Part shown: piece after piece, positions 54,189 through 63,017 of the stretch
How positions within the stretch are numbered: the stretch's first letter is position 1
Layout of the letters: the number at the start of each line of letters is the position of its first letter
NCBI RefSeq assembly: GCF_011043525.1
Contig: NZ_JAAKGO010000002.1
Location: 62,001 to 126,000, forward strand
Length of the DNA: 64,000 nucleotides
From: Sphingobacterium sp. SGG-5
GTDB lineage: Bacteria; Bacteroidota; Bacteroidia; Sphingobacteriales; Sphingobacteriaceae
Direction of reading: 5' to 3'
The notes under the pieces: generated by a model
What the model was told of the DNA's origin: nothing
What the model saw: only the letters and a program-made list of their open reading frames with translations
Databases searched by the model: none
Made by a program: the position numbers and the translations under genes

Positions 54189-55952
54189 GTGAAGCAAGAC
54201 AAAATTACAGGCACGACATACGACAGCAAACTGTTAAACAGACTCGCAAAATACATGCGCCCCTATACCCGTATATTTTGGGTGTCGGTCCTCTTGACGA
54301 TTTTGCTCGCTGCGGTAGCTCCTGCTCTTCCGATGCTCATTGAGCACACGTTGGATCATTATATTCTGGCAGGGCAGTACGAAGGGCTAAGCAAGATGCT
54401 CTTCCTCATGCTGGGTCTTTTGGTGGCGCAGACCGTTATTCGCTATTTCCACACATTGACCACGAACACGTTGGGGCAATCCGTTATCCGCGATATCCGT
54501 ATTCAAGTTTTCAATCATATTACCAATCTCCGTCTCAAATATTTTGACAACACACCCATCGGACGATTGATTACCCGGACGATTTCCGATCTGGAAACAA
54601 TCGCGAATATATTTTCAGAAGGATTGATCCAGATCATCGGCGATCTGTTGCAACTTATCGTTATCCTCGGCGTCATGTTCTATACCGACTGGCGACTCAC
54701 ATTGGTTGTCCTGATCCCTATGCCGCTTATGATTTGGTCGACCTATATCTTTAAGGAAGCGATGAAGTCGGCATTCCAAGCTGTCCGGCTGTGGGTATCC
54801 AATCTGAACACGTTCTTACAGGAGCATATTTCAGGCATGGCGATTATACAATACTTTGCCCGCGAACAACAGGAATTTCAAAAATTTGAAGCTATAAACA
54901 AAGAACACCGTAATGCACACATCCGGGCCAACTGGTATTTTTCGATTTTTTTTCCCGTGCTGGAAATTATCGTTGCCATTGCCACAGGTCTCTTGGTGTG
55001 GTACGGTTCGAAGCAGATCATCGCCGACATCATATCACCGGGTGTCGTGGTTGCCTTTATCATGTATATCAATATGATATTCCGGCCGATACGCGAATTG
55101 ATTGACAAATTTAATACCCTCCAGATGGGTATGGTTTCTGCCGAACGTATATTTGAGGTATTGGATACCGATGAGTTCACACCCAACCAAGGTAATTATG
55201 TTCCTGAACGCGTTCGCGGTGAAATCGAATTTAAAAATGTCTGGTTTGCCTACAACGACGAACAATGGGTCCTTAAAGACGTAAGCTTCAAGGTTAAGGC
55301 CGGAGACACACTTGCTCTGGTCGGGGCCACTGGCGCAGGAAAGTCGTCGATCATCAATATTCTCAGCCGTTTTTACGAGATCCAAAAAGGTCAGATCTTA
55401 TTGGATAACGTGGATATACGGGAATATGAGCTCAACATATTACGAAAAAATATCTCGACCGTACTGCAAGATGTATTTCTATTCTCAGACACCATCCTTC
55501 ATAATATCACGTTAAACACACCGAATATCCATTTGGAACAGGTTGCTGATGCTTCTAAAAAAGTAGGTGCCTACGATTTCATCCACAGACTTCCCAATGG
55601 CTTTGAACATCAGGTACAGGAACGTGGAGCAACTTTATCTTCAGGACAGGCCCAGTTGGTCTCCTTCGTACGCGCCCTTGTACATGACCCCAAGATCCTT
55701 ATTCTGGATGAGGCAACATCTTCTATCGATACAGAGACGGAGCAACTTATCCAATCGGCTATCACTAACATGATGGAAGGCCGCACCGCTATTGTTATTG
55801 CCCATCGGCTTTCGACAATCCAGCGAGCCAACCAGATCATCGTGCTGGATAAAGGAGAAATCAAAGAAATAGGTTCCCATCAACAGCTGTTAGCGATGGA
55901 TGGCTACTACAAAAAGCTCTACGAGCTGCAATTCAATTCGGTGGGTATATAA
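54189..55952 (+). CDS. ABC exporter, fused membrane and ATPase domains (MsbA-like)
   Basis: 587 residues with GTG start 12 bp after truA. Six membrane segments in the first 310 residues (including YTRIFWVSVLLTILLAAVAPALP and ILGVMFYTDWRLTLVVLIP), then the nucleotide-binding domain: Walker A VGATGAGKSSI, LSSGQAQLVSFVRAL as signature, Walker B ILILDEATSSIDTETE and the switch His in IAHRLS. The signature glutamine replaces the usual GGQ (SSGQ). Type I half-transporter, homodimeric; lipid or drug export is likely but unproved. Converges with the PepSY gene. Confidence 0.95.
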   Translation: MKQDKITGTTYDSKLLNRLAKYMRPYTRIFWVSVLLTILLAAVAPALPMLIEHTLDHYILAGQYEGLSKMLFLMLGLLVAQTVIRYFHTLTTNTLGQSVIRDIRIQVFNHITNLRLKYFDNTPIGRLITRTISDLETIANIFSEGLIQIIGDLLQLIVILGVMFYTDWRLTLVVLIPMPLMIWSTYIFKEAMKSAFQAVRLWVSNLNTFLQEHISGMAIIQYFAREQQEFQKFEAINKEHRNAHIRANWYFSIFFPVLEIIVAIATGLLVWYGSKQIIADIISPGVVVAFIMYINMIFRPIRELIDKFNTLQMGMVSAERIFEVLDTDEFTPNQGNYVPERVRGEIEFKNVWFAYNDEQWVLKDVSFKVKAGDTLALVGATGAGKSSIINILSRFYEIQKGQILLDNVDIREYELNILRKNISTVLQDVFLFSDTILHNITLNTPNIHLEQVADASKKVGAYDFIHRLPNGFEHQVQERGATLSSGQAQLVSFVRALVHDPKILILDEATSSIDTETEQLIQSAITNMMEGRTAIVIAHRLSTIQRANQIIVLDKGEIKEIGSHQQLLAMDGYYKKLYELQFNSVGI

Positions 55953-55957
55953 GGAAA

Positions 55958-57595
55958 TTACAGCTTGTTGAAAAAAGCGCGGGACTTCAAGAATGTCAAT
56001 AGTCCCACACATCCGATGAGCAGCCATAAAAAGTCGACAACAAAGATATCGGTCTGCCGGTTGGCGACGGTATACCATAGCCAGTTGTTCGTTACCAATC
56101 CATTGGTTATCGGCACACAAAACGCCAGTATACTACCCAATAGCAGTGTTTCTCGATTTGTCCGATTGATGTTCCTCCGAAGGATATAGTAACAAGACAG
56201 GACAAGCCAGCTATAGAAATAAACCGAATAAATAAACTTCTGGTCAACTTGCGGACTTACTTTTATCGCAATGAAAGTCAATGCAGTAACCGGAAGCATG
56301 GTTAGACAGGCCGCCAAGAAGATATTGGCCAGCCAAAAGTTAAACTTCCTCTTTCGTGGAAGCACATTGTTCTTATCCCGGGCGACCAGCCAGATGAGGA
56401 TTCCCGACGTAATGACCAGACAGCCCATTATTCCCAATATAAAATAGACCGTCTTGACCGGATAACCACCAAAGTCTCCGAAATGTAGCCTATAGAGCAA
56501 ACTACGCACCTGATCCACATACGAAGCATCCGTTATCGGCGATTTCTCCTCCATCACTTTATTGTCGTGTACACGGATCTGAAGTACGCCAGAACCGGCA
56601 AAGCTTTTCGCATAGTGCGGCTCGAGCTCCATTGTCACATGCATACTCGAATCACCATAGTTTTTCACATGTAAGCGACGTATCTCACCATCCGGCCACT
56701 TTTGTCGTGCCAAACTGATATAGTCAGCCAGTTTTACTTCCCGATCTAAAGGTTGATAGAGATACTCCTGTTTTGTATTCCTTGAATACCCTAAATCCTG
56801 ATACATTTTTTCGCTATCCCCATCATATAGAAGCTTTCCAAAAGGAAGGGCAAGAACAGAGTTGATAATCAAAAATATTCCTGTCACAGCGTATAAAAAC
56901 TGGAACGGAAAACCAATAACACCCAAAGCGGTATGCATATCGGTCCACACCGTTTTCCACTTGCTGAAAGGACGGAAAACAAAAAAATTAGTGACCAACT
57001 TATCCCAGTGTAAGAGAAGACCTGTTATCAAGGCAAACAGAAACAAGAAGGATGTCAGTCCCGCAATAAAATAACCGAACGGAGCAATACCCACACGGAT
57101 AGGTACTTCATTGAGCTGCGCCAGAAAGTGCAGGCGATATAGAAATTCACCCATATCATAATTCGTGGAGTAATCGCCCGCCTTTTTTTCGACAAAATCA
57201 TAACTAAAATACTTGCCGTCGCCCCTTCCACCGCGGCGTCTTCCTTTTTTCTTCCTCTCCTTCGCCGGCTTCATCTTGGCTAAGTTTTCCTTATTTAAGA
57301 TACTATCGTTTGAAGCACTTATATTGACGTAAGCACCTGCCCCCGAACGGTATATAAAAAAGGAGAGATCTCTTCCCTGCAGATTATAGTCTCGACTTAT
57401 GGAATCCAACAACTTATCGTAATCCGCTCCATTCGGTGAATGGGCGATATAAGATGTATTTTTCTGCCAGGCTGTAATTTCTTGTTTGAAAAAAGAAAAC
57501 GACCCCGTAAAGAAAATAACATACAGCAATGCGCATATTACAATACCACTGATGGTATGCGTATGAAAGAAGATATTATAATTCCTGATATTCAT
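55958..57595 (-). CDS. PepSY-associated inner-membrane protein (XusC/FoxB-like, siderophore iron release)
   Basis: 545 residues with PepSY_TM organisation: membrane segment near the N-terminus (TISGIVICALLYVIFFTGSFSFF, HTHTISG opening), a long periplasmic domain, then paired segments (GYFIAGLTSFLFLFALITGLLLHW, DMHTALGVIGFPFQFLYAVTGIF, YFILGIMGCLVITSGILIWL) and an extra C-terminal hydrophobic block. A basic patch (KERKKKGRRRGGRGDGK) interrupts the periplasmic region. Such proteins are thought to reduce or release iron from siderophores at the inner membrane. Last gene of the operon. Confidence 0.9.
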   Translation of the reverse strand: MNIRNYNIFFHTHTISGIVICALLYVIFFTGSFSFFKQEITAWQKNTSYIAHSPNGADYDKLLDSISRDYNLQGRDLSFFIYRSGAGAYVNISASNDSILNKENLAKMKPAKERKKKGRRRGGRGDGKYFSYDFVEKKAGDYSTNYDMGEFLYRLHFLAQLNEVPIRVGIAPFGYFIAGLTSFLFLFALITGLLLHWDKLVTNFFVFRPFSKWKTVWTDMHTALGVIGFPFQFLYAVTGIFLIINSVLALPFGKLLYDGDSEKMYQDLGYSRNTKQEYLYQPLDREVKLADYISLARQKWPDGEIRRLHVKNYGDSSMHVTMELEPHYAKSFAGSGVLQIRVHDNKVMEEKSPITDASYVDQVRSLLYRLHFGDFGGYPVKTVYFILGIMGCLVITSGILIWLVARDKNNVLPRKRKFNFWLANIFLAACLTMLPVTALTFIAIKVSPQVDQKFIYSVYFYSWLVLSCYYILRRNINRTNRETLLLGSILAFCVPITNGLVTNNWLWYTVANRQTDIFVVDFLWLLIGCVGLLTFLKSRAFFNKL

Positions 57596-57596
57596 C

Positions 57597-57878
57597 TTAT
57601 CCCAATTTTAATAGGTAAGGTAATGCAAACGCCAAGGTCAGCAAAATATACAGCCCCCACACTTTCCATCCATTCTTTGCCAAAAAGGCAAAGAGCAAGA
57701 GTAATGCCCACAGGATATATCCGGTAAAAGCTGCTGTGATAACAACGTTCTTCTTTTCAAAAATAAAAGTGAGCATAATATGAAAAGACAGCATAACCGT
57801 ATAACCGCCAATAAAACCGGCTGTAATCTTTAAAAACCGTTGAAACGGGCTGCTCAAATACTTTTTGTTTGCTGGCAT
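57597..57878 (-). CDS. Small membrane protein resembling DUF3649
   Basis: 93 residues, three hydrophobic segments (ITAGFIGGYTVMLSFHIML, ITAAFTGYILWALLLLFAFLA, WGLYILLTLAFALPYLL). The R..L.ITAGFIGGY start and NGWKVWG centre follow the pattern of DUF3649 proteins that accompany PepSY iron-uptake proteins. It overlaps nearly end to start with the PepSY gene (1-bp gap). Role: possible subunit of the inner-membrane complex. Confidence 0.8.
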   Translation of the reverse strand: MPANKKYLSSPFQRFLKITAGFIGGYTVMLSFHIMLTFIFEKKNVVITAAFTGYILWALLLLFAFLAKNGWKVWGLYILLTLAFALPYLLKLG

Positions 57879-57896
57879 TGTACGATCCGATAAAAT

Positions 57897-58283
57897 TTAG
57901 AAAACGACAAATTCAAGAACTAAACCAAGAACCAATACCACAATCAGGTGTTGCCACCGCAAATATTTGTAAGGGTTCAGTAATACTACGACACTTAGCA
58001 TCGCCATGATATACGCAAATAGCGCAAAAAACCCTGACCCAAGTCCTTGATCCCAAAGGACTATTGCCATCGCCACACACCATATCCCTATACTCACACT
58101 CCGGATCAGGCTCTTCTTCCGACTAAGATCTGTCAACCATTTCGGTCTGTTGCTAAACTTTACCCTTTCACTAGAATTGTAAAAGAGAAAAGAGGCAAAC
58201 AGGATAACAAATAACAGGATCGTGTACATGATAAAATGGCTAATAGGTCGTCCCACAAGCATTTGTGCTATTGGGACGACCAT
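57897..58283 (-). CDS. Small membrane protein resembling DUF3325
   Basis: 128 residues, four hydrophobic segments (YTILLFVILFASFLFY, SVSIGIWCVAMAIVLW, FFALFAYIMAMLSVVVLL, LIVVLVLGLVLEFVVF). Layout and position match DUF3325, a partner of DUF3649 and PepSY in iron operons of Proteobacteria; sequence identity cannot be judged here. Start at ATG 58283, 10 bp after the DUF4374 stop; an internal ATG (residue 19) is possible. Confidence 0.75.
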   Translation of the reverse strand: MVVPIAQMLVGRPISHFIMYTILLFVILFASFLFYNSSERVKFSNRPKWLTDLSRKKSLIRSVSIGIWCVAMAIVLWDQGLGSGFFALFAYIMAMLSVVVLLNPYKYLRWQHLIVVLVLGLVLEFVVF

Positions 58284-58293
58284 AGATTTTTAA

Positions 58294-59511
58294 TTAATCT
58301 AAATGCTCAATAGCAGTAATGGTACCTCCCTCGACTTTCAACCCCTGTGTAGCTGTCGCTGTTGTCGCGTCAATCTTGTAGATATAGCCAACACCAGATG
58401 TCAGGTTGACACCGATATAGCCTTTACCATCTCGTTCGCTGTAATTGCTCATACCAGTCAACGACTCGATATCGCTTTCTATAGGCATACCGGTAACCTT
58501 TTTGTACGTTTCGTCGATAACATTAATAATTCCGATAGTTTTACCTGTATTATAGGCTCCTTTATCTGCTTTCTTGTCTGAAAGAACTACAAAATTGTTG
58601 TCTCCGACATACAGCCAGTCCGTGATATTTAATCCTCCGGAAGCAGCTTCAAAATCAAAATAGTATGAATCAAATTCTGTTGTTCCAGCCTTAATCCGTG
58701 TTACCGCAGAAGGCTTCGTCGAATTTAAGGTTGCATCCTTACCATTTTCTGTGGCAACAGAAGCGGAGAAACAGTAGATATCACCATTCTCAACTTCCTC
58801 CATACCATCCGTAAAATAACGGCCGATAAAGCTCGTACGGTCGTCCTCGATAACCTTATCTAAAGTCATTGCCGGATAAGAATACACAGCGATCCACGCT
58901 TGGTCAGGATAGGCTGTTCCAAAACCAGCATCACAACAGGCTTTAATGGAAAAGAATGGTGCAAATACCTTGTTACCCACTTGCTTGATCCAGCTGAAAT
59001 GTGCGATTTCGTCGCCTGGCGCGATCTCGCTGGTATTGAGGGAGCCGTTCCCATCGACTTGCATCGAATTAGTGTTAAAGGTGTACCATGTTGCTGTTGG
59101 ATTAGTCGCGTTACGGGATATCTTTGTCATTAGGATATGATCGTTAACAGGTGTAAAGGCCTGGACAGTCTCGGTAACGGTATTGGCCAGTTTGGTCAAC
59201 TGGCCATTTTGAATATTGTACACCGTAACCGCACCGGGATTACCTTGTCCGTACAACATACTGAAGAATTTGTTATTATGCGTAAGATAGTAGCGATAGG
59301 TACCATCTTGCTCTACGCCTTGACCCTGTGTCGAAATAGTTCCTCCATCCAAACTACTTGCTGTCAACAGATAATCGGCTACACCGGTCGACGCTGCGGG
59401 CGTTACGGCTATTATAAAATTACCGGGGTTTGCCGGAGCAGGATCGTCTTTTCCACAGGAAACAAACATCGCGGCAGTGGCGATTGTTAGGATTGCATTT
59501 TTAATATTCAT
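58294..59511 (-). CDS. DUF4374 siderophore-binding lipoprotein (XusB-like)
   Basis: 405 residues. Lipoprotein signal (ILTIATAAMFVSC). The N-terminal NFIIAVTPAASTGVADYLLTASSLDGG and the propeller strands (HNNKFFSMLYGQGNPGAVTVY, PDQAWIAVYSYPAMTLDKVIED) are the DUF4374 pattern. In Bacteroides thetaiotaomicron XusB, of this family, binds xenosiderophores with the receptor XusA. The neighbour on the upstream side is a TonB receptor (10-bp gap), so the equivalence XusA-XusB-XusC holds here. Confidence 0.9.
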   Translation of the reverse strand: MNIKNAILTIATAAMFVSCGKDDPAPANPGNFIIAVTPAASTGVADYLLTASSLDGGTISTQGQGVEQDGTYRYYLTHNNKFFSMLYGQGNPGAVTVYNIQNGQLTKLANTVTETVQAFTPVNDHILMTKISRNATNPTATWYTFNTNSMQVDGNGSLNTSEIAPGDEIAHFSWIKQVGNKVFAPFFSIKACCDAGFGTAYPDQAWIAVYSYPAMTLDKVIEDDRTSFIGRYFTDGMEEVENGDIYCFSASVATENGKDATLNSTKPSAVTRIKAGTTEFDSYYFDFEAASGGLNITDWLYVGDNNFVVLSDKKADKGAYNTGKTIGIINVIDETYKKVTGMPIESDIESLTGMSNYSERDGKGYIGVNLTSGVGYIYKIDATTATATQGLKVEGGTITAIEHLD

Positions 59512-59521
59512 TGTTTTTGAT

Positions 59522-61867
59522 TTATGATTTTTTGTTAAAGAAATATCTTAGATTTAAATAGAATGCTCTACCCGGTTTTTGAAGGCTAAAATTATCGACC
59601 AGCAAAGCATCTGTTATGTTCCTTGCCTCCAAGCCAATATTATATTTGCCATTATTCAAACTGTACACCAGGTTGATGTCATGACTCAGTTGCCGCGGCA
59701 CAAATTTTTTCTCATCTGATGCGGCTTTACCTCCCCGACTTGGCCAGTACAACCAGAATTGGTGGACATATAGGAGGTTATAACCAATATTCAAATTATT
59801 ATGAGGACGACCGATGTTCCGAAAGAAAAGCGAAACGTCAGTATTCCCAAAGAAGTAGGGGATATTAGGCATCTGATCAAGATACACAGGACTCACGCCG
59901 TTAAAACCCGGTTCGATCTGCTGCATATTTTGCAAATATTGATACGTCAGGCTACCCCCGGCAGTCAACCAATCTTTATAGGAATATCGTAAATCCGCAT
60001 CCGCGCCGAAGGTCCGTACGCCCTCTCTGTTATCGGCAACTAGTCTTTGTTGGTTATTTTCGAATCGGGTATAGATGAAGTCATGCGCATACCGATAGAT
60101 TAAATTTGAATTCAAAACAAAATGGTGGTCCGGCTGAAGCTGGAAAGAATAGATCATCCCTACATTCAAATTGTTGCTTCTTTCTGGAGTAAGGTCTGGA
60201 TTAGGGGCCTGATTATCCAGATCGCCAAAATATTCAATAGGTGTAGGCATCCTGTTAGTCAATTCATACGAAGCCTTCAGCTGGACTCCATTATTCACGA
60301 AATAAGTAGAGGCAAAACCATATCCCCAATTATGCATTTCACTTCGTCCTCTGTCCCCTATGGTATTGATCTGGGCAATATATTTACCAAACGTCGTCAG
60401 ACTCCACGAATCCTCTATCTGGTATTGATAGCCTATACCCAAAACATTCTTTTGTGTCTTACTGGGCAGCTCATATTGGGCATTCACAGGATCCAATTCA
60501 TCCGAACCCTTACGGTTGAAGGATGTAAAGACATTACTTAAAGAAAAGTTATGGTGATTATTCAGCGCATAATTGAAGGTAGAGGTGACACTCCCCTCAT
60601 TATTATTATACTTGTACATACTTCGACGATATTCGCCACTCGTTGACGGCAATACAGTGGTTACACCAAACCAATCAAAGCGTTTATTCACGGTATCTAT
60701 CGTTTGCTCCCATCCCAAGTTAATATTCGCGTTCAGTGTGACGTCAAGACCTTCGATCAGATCTTTCTTACTATATTTAAATGTGGGCATTACGGTTGTC
60801 CCTCTTCGGTGACGACCTCCGTAGACGGATTGCATACGAGCACCTGTCTGGAATTCCTTATAATTCTGTCCCAACACCATGCCCAACAGCAATTGATCCG
60901 CAAAGGACTTTCCGACTACGCCGAGGTTTGTGATTAATGTTTCATTGTGGTATGTATCGTGAAAGCGCGGAATTTTGGCGGACTCAGCATAATTACCGCC
61001 TCTATTCTCATAAGCTTCTAAATGAACCTTATAGTTGTTGTCCGAATAATTCTGAAAAGCATTCAGCTGTAGCGTCAAGCCGCTTTTACTTGTCACGGCT
61101 GTATTGATAACTGTACGGTGTGTGTTAAACGAACCATAGGAATAGGATGCATCCACATAGTTGCGGTGTCGGTTTCCAGTTACAATATTGATGGCTCCAC
61201 CTAACGCATCCGAACCTAACCAAATAGGGACTACACCTTTGTAAACCTCTACCCGATCGGCAATATTAATCGGTATATTATTGATCTGAAACGACGATCC
61301 CATATTATCCATAGGCACACCATCGATAAAAAACCGGATGTGATTACCCGAAAACCCATTTAATGAAAGATTCATGTTGGAACCTAAACCGCCCGTTTCC
61401 CGTACACGCACCCCGGCAACTCGATCTAACGCTCCTGCGATATCCAACGTGGTATTGTATAATTTTGAAGCATCTATAGCAGTTACATTGTAAGCCTGAC
61501 GATTGACCTCCTGCGCTTCTGTCAACCCGAGAACCTGTACTTCTTCGATAGATTTTGCATCTTCTTCCAATACAATATTCAGGGTATTAACACCCGGGGT
61601 TAAACTTATACGACGCGTGAAAGGTTGATACCCCACTGCGGACACCTGAACCGTAGCCTCTCTTTTTGATAGCCCTTCGATGGAATACGATCCGTCTGCA
61701 CTCGACGAGACGACAGTATTGTTGACTTTAATTGTAGCCCGATCTAAGACAGTCTGTTTCGAGGATGTAACGCGTCCCTGTAAGCTAACAGTTTGCTGCT
61801 GCGTTTGGGCATTTGTCGCTACTGCAAAAAATAGTAAGGCAGCCAGAAGAATTCTAAAATATTGCAT
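59522..61867 (-). CDS. TonB-dependent siderophore receptor (XusA-like)
   Basis: 781 residues. Signal peptide (ILLAALLFFAVATNAQ), carboxypeptidase-regulatory-like domain (VSLQGRVTSSKQTVLDRATIKV), plug (EVQVLGLTEAQEVNRQAYNVTAI, RVAGVRVRETGGLGSNMNLSLNG, FFIDGVPMDNMGSSFQINNIPIN, GVVPIWLGSDALGGAINIVTG) and a 22-strand-type barrel ending NLRYFFNKKS. Smaller than SusC receptors and without STN, so it is not linked to a sigma factor. Uptake of ferric siderophores is inferred from the DUF4374 and PepSY partners. Confidence 0.93.
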   Translation of the reverse strand: MQYFRILLAALLFFAVATNAQTQQQTVSLQGRVTSSKQTVLDRATIKVNNTVVSSSADGSYSIEGLSKREATVQVSAVGYQPFTRRISLTPGVNTLNIVLEEDAKSIEEVQVLGLTEAQEVNRQAYNVTAIDASKLYNTTLDIAGALDRVAGVRVRETGGLGSNMNLSLNGFSGNHIRFFIDGVPMDNMGSSFQINNIPINIADRVEVYKGVVPIWLGSDALGGAINIVTGNRHRNYVDASYSYGSFNTHRTVINTAVTSKSGLTLQLNAFQNYSDNNYKVHLEAYENRGGNYAESAKIPRFHDTYHNETLITNLGVVGKSFADQLLLGMVLGQNYKEFQTGARMQSVYGGRHRRGTTVMPTFKYSKKDLIEGLDVTLNANINLGWEQTIDTVNKRFDWFGVTTVLPSTSGEYRRSMYKYNNNEGSVTSTFNYALNNHHNFSLSNVFTSFNRKGSDELDPVNAQYELPSKTQKNVLGIGYQYQIEDSWSLTTFGKYIAQINTIGDRGRSEMHNWGYGFASTYFVNNGVQLKASYELTNRMPTPIEYFGDLDNQAPNPDLTPERSNNLNVGMIYSFQLQPDHHFVLNSNLIYRYAHDFIYTRFENNQQRLVADNREGVRTFGADADLRYSYKDWLTAGGSLTYQYLQNMQQIEPGFNGVSPVYLDQMPNIPYFFGNTDVSLFFRNIGRPHNNLNIGYNLLYVHQFWLYWPSRGGKAASDEKKFVPRQLSHDINLVYSLNNGKYNIGLEARNITDALLVDNFSLQKPGRAFYLNLRYFFNKKS

Positions 61868-61881
61868 TCTCTATTTACTAT

Positions 61882-62586
61882 TTATCGTACCTGAACAAAT
61901 GTGGTCGCACCTTGCCATGTCCGTTTAAACGGTTGCTCATGCCAAACACCTTCTTCCCTTTCCATATGAGAGGCTTCGACAACATAATTGCCTTTCCAGA
62001 TTGCCGGAAAACTGATCTTACCGTCTGCATTGGTCTGAAAGACCTTTGTCCAGCCCTCTCCGCTCATGACGACAACCTCTGCATTGGCCAAAGGCTGCCC
62101 CTGCTGAAAGACTACTGCATCGACCGACTCTCCTATCGCATAAGCCCTTGGTGCTGCCTGTACATATAAGGGGAGATCAAGAGGTTTTAAGACGGCATTG
62201 CCCACCGCAACTAAGGCTGTCGATGAAAATTCATATTTTGTGGTACCGCCCAGATCTTTGGCGGGATGAACCACGGTAAGTGCATATACACCTTCTTCAT
62301 CGGGAATAAAAGAAGCCGTAGCATGATCCGCGGATAGACTTTTCTGTAATTGTATTTTCTTTTGGCTCGGCGTAGTCAACCAAATCGTAAACTCCTTGAC
62401 ATCGGAATACCATTTTCCGACTGAATCAATTTCTTGAGAAGCATATTCGCCGTAATAGATTTTGACGTCGTGGGGTGTACCCTTTGTTCCTGAATGAGAG
62501 GTTTCGATCCACAGCGCGTGAGCAAAAATAGCTTGACTGCACAGCGTAAATAGCAGGAGAAATGTAGTATATCCTATTGTTTTCAT
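61882..62586 (-). CDS. Secreted DUF4198 protein
   Basis: 234 residues from ATG 62586 (an ATG-less extension to 62616 is rejected). Signal peptide (GYTTFLLLFTLCSQAIFAH), then HALWIETSHSGTKGTPHDVKIYYGEYA, the conserved opening of DUF4198, and a C-terminal immunoglobulin-like part (QGQPLANAEVVVMSGEGWTKVFQTNADGKISFPA). DUF4198 proteins are often encoded next to TonB receptors for metals. First gene of the xus-like operon, 14 bp before the receptor. Confidence 0.88.
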   Translation of the reverse strand: MKTIGYTTFLLLFTLCSQAIFAHALWIETSHSGTKGTPHDVKIYYGEYASQEIDSVGKWYSDVKEFTIWLTTPSQKKIQLQKSLSADHATASFIPDEEGVYALTVVHPAKDLGGTTKYEFSSTALVAVGNAVLKPLDLPLYVQAAPRAYAIGESVDAVVFQQGQPLANAEVVVMSGEGWTKVFQTNADGKISFPAIWKGNYVVEASHMEREEGVWHEQPFKRTWQGATTFVQVR

Positions 62587-62694
62587 AATATGTTGAGTTG
62601 TTGTTAAACATGACAATCACTTCAACTGATTATGAAAGGATGCAATTTTTTTATTATCTTGCTGCACCTTCCATATGTCACAGTATCGGGAGAA

Positions 62695-62787
62695 ATCAGC
62701 CCAGCATGCTGAGCTGATTACACTAATATCAGTTGCCGCTGATATTAGGTTGGGCGTCATGCGAAGATTGCCGTCTTCCGCATGGCG
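62695..62787. other. Cluster of three adjacent hairpins, two with identical TTGCCG loops
   Basis: (a) ATCAGCCCAGCA/TGCTGAGCTGAT, 62695-62718, 12 pairs minus one mismatch, no loop. (b) CTAATATCAG-TTGCCG-CTGATATTAG, 62723-62748, perfect. (c) CATGCGAAGA-TTGCCG-TCTTcCGCATG, 62758-62784, one bulge, extended by GCG/CGC outside. The cluster lies upstream of the DUF4198/TonB operon and 230 bp after the dcp stop. No known riboswitch core was found. The rest of the 62587-63017 gap is AT-rich leader plus the dcp terminator. Confidence 0.75.
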
Positions 62788-62953
62788 CTCTTGTCTTTTA
62801 TCAGACCTTAAAACAAGAAACTCTTATTTAGACTGATTAAAAACAAAGGCAAATATAAAACGAAATATCCTTTTCACAACATTTATTTTACATTTTTATG
62901 AACTCGGCACGAGTATAAGGCCCTATGGTACTTTCAGAGAAGAAAATGATCCA

Positions 62954-62984
62954 TAAAAAAAGCTGCCCTTATATAGAGCAGCTT
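62954..62984 (-). terminator. Intrinsic terminator of the M3 peptidase gene
   Basis: On the minus strand AAGCTGCTC, loop TATATAA, GGGCAGCTT (one G-T pair), followed by TTTTT (complement of 62955-62961). It lies 33 bp after the peptidase stop codon. Confidence 0.93.
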
Positions 62985-63017
62985 CACAAAGAATAGTAGC
63001 TTTAAGCGTTTCAGAAG

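Noticed and set aside
55641-55883. Minus-strand frames inside the ABC exporter and other genes
   Set aside because: They are shadows of well-supported genes on the opposite strand.
62587-62800. Cobalamin or TPP riboswitch upstream of the iron operon
   Set aside because: Neither the B12-box nor the thi-box core sequences are present; only simple hairpins are visible.
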